The notes beneath the pieces were generated by a model. That model was not told where the DNA came from. It did no database searches and worked only from the letters and a program-made list of their open reading frames with translations. The translations under genes and the position numbers were made by a program. A DNA stretch of 14,154 nucleotides, taken from contig CAJNDS010000432.1 of NCBI GenBank assembly GCA_905221605.1, positions 64,001 to 78,154 of the forward strand. Reading direction: 5' to 3'. The first letter of the stretch is position 1, and every line of letters begins with the position of its first letter. The DNA is from Symbiodinium natans. Taxonomy: Eukaryota > Sar > Dinophyceae > Suessiales > Symbiodiniaceae. Shown here in pieces: positions 14,146 to 14,154 of the stretch.

Positions 14146-14154
14146 GTGAGTTCT

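Overview
The window looks like nuclear DNA of a dinoflagellate. Protein-coding sequence lies in very short exons. Once the exons are read through, most introns start with GC, and several with GA, instead of GT. Nearly all end in AG followed by G. TTTAGGG-type telomere-like repeats, long T and G homopolymers and same-strand gene order fit that lineage. The assignment is inferred from gene structure; no species marker was seen.

Layout, all recognised genes on the + strand. (1) About 50-4145: the end of a tetratricopeptide-repeat (TPR) protein of the kinesin-light-chain / nephrocystin-3 type. It has at least 15 exons, two of only 15 and 16 nt, and a stop at 4143-4145. Its 1,445-nt intron (655-2099) holds an unrecognised ORF (960-1484) and a GT-rich element with inverted-repeat ends (about 1614-1868). 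(2) 4146-4843: about 700 nt without a supported exon. (3) 4844-9944: a bacterial/organellar-type glutamyl-tRNA synthetase in 28 exons. They join in one frame to give 502 residues plus stop, from the HIGH-type motif to the C-terminus. The exon that should carry the preceding RFAPSPTG segment was not found. (4) 9945-13540: no confident gene; a diverged repeat family, a perfect 20-bp palindrome and one doubtful long ORF. (5) 13541-14154: two probable exons of an unrecognised gene that runs off the right edge.

The two recognised genes have no evident functional link. The synthetase should charge tRNA-Glu in plastid and/or mitochondrion; the TPR protein is probably a protein-interaction scaffold. 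What they share is the splicing grammar, which is the most informative result here. Exon boundaries come from reading frame and family alignment recalled by eye, without transcript data. AG|G at both intron ends leaves some boundaries movable by a few bases without changing the product.
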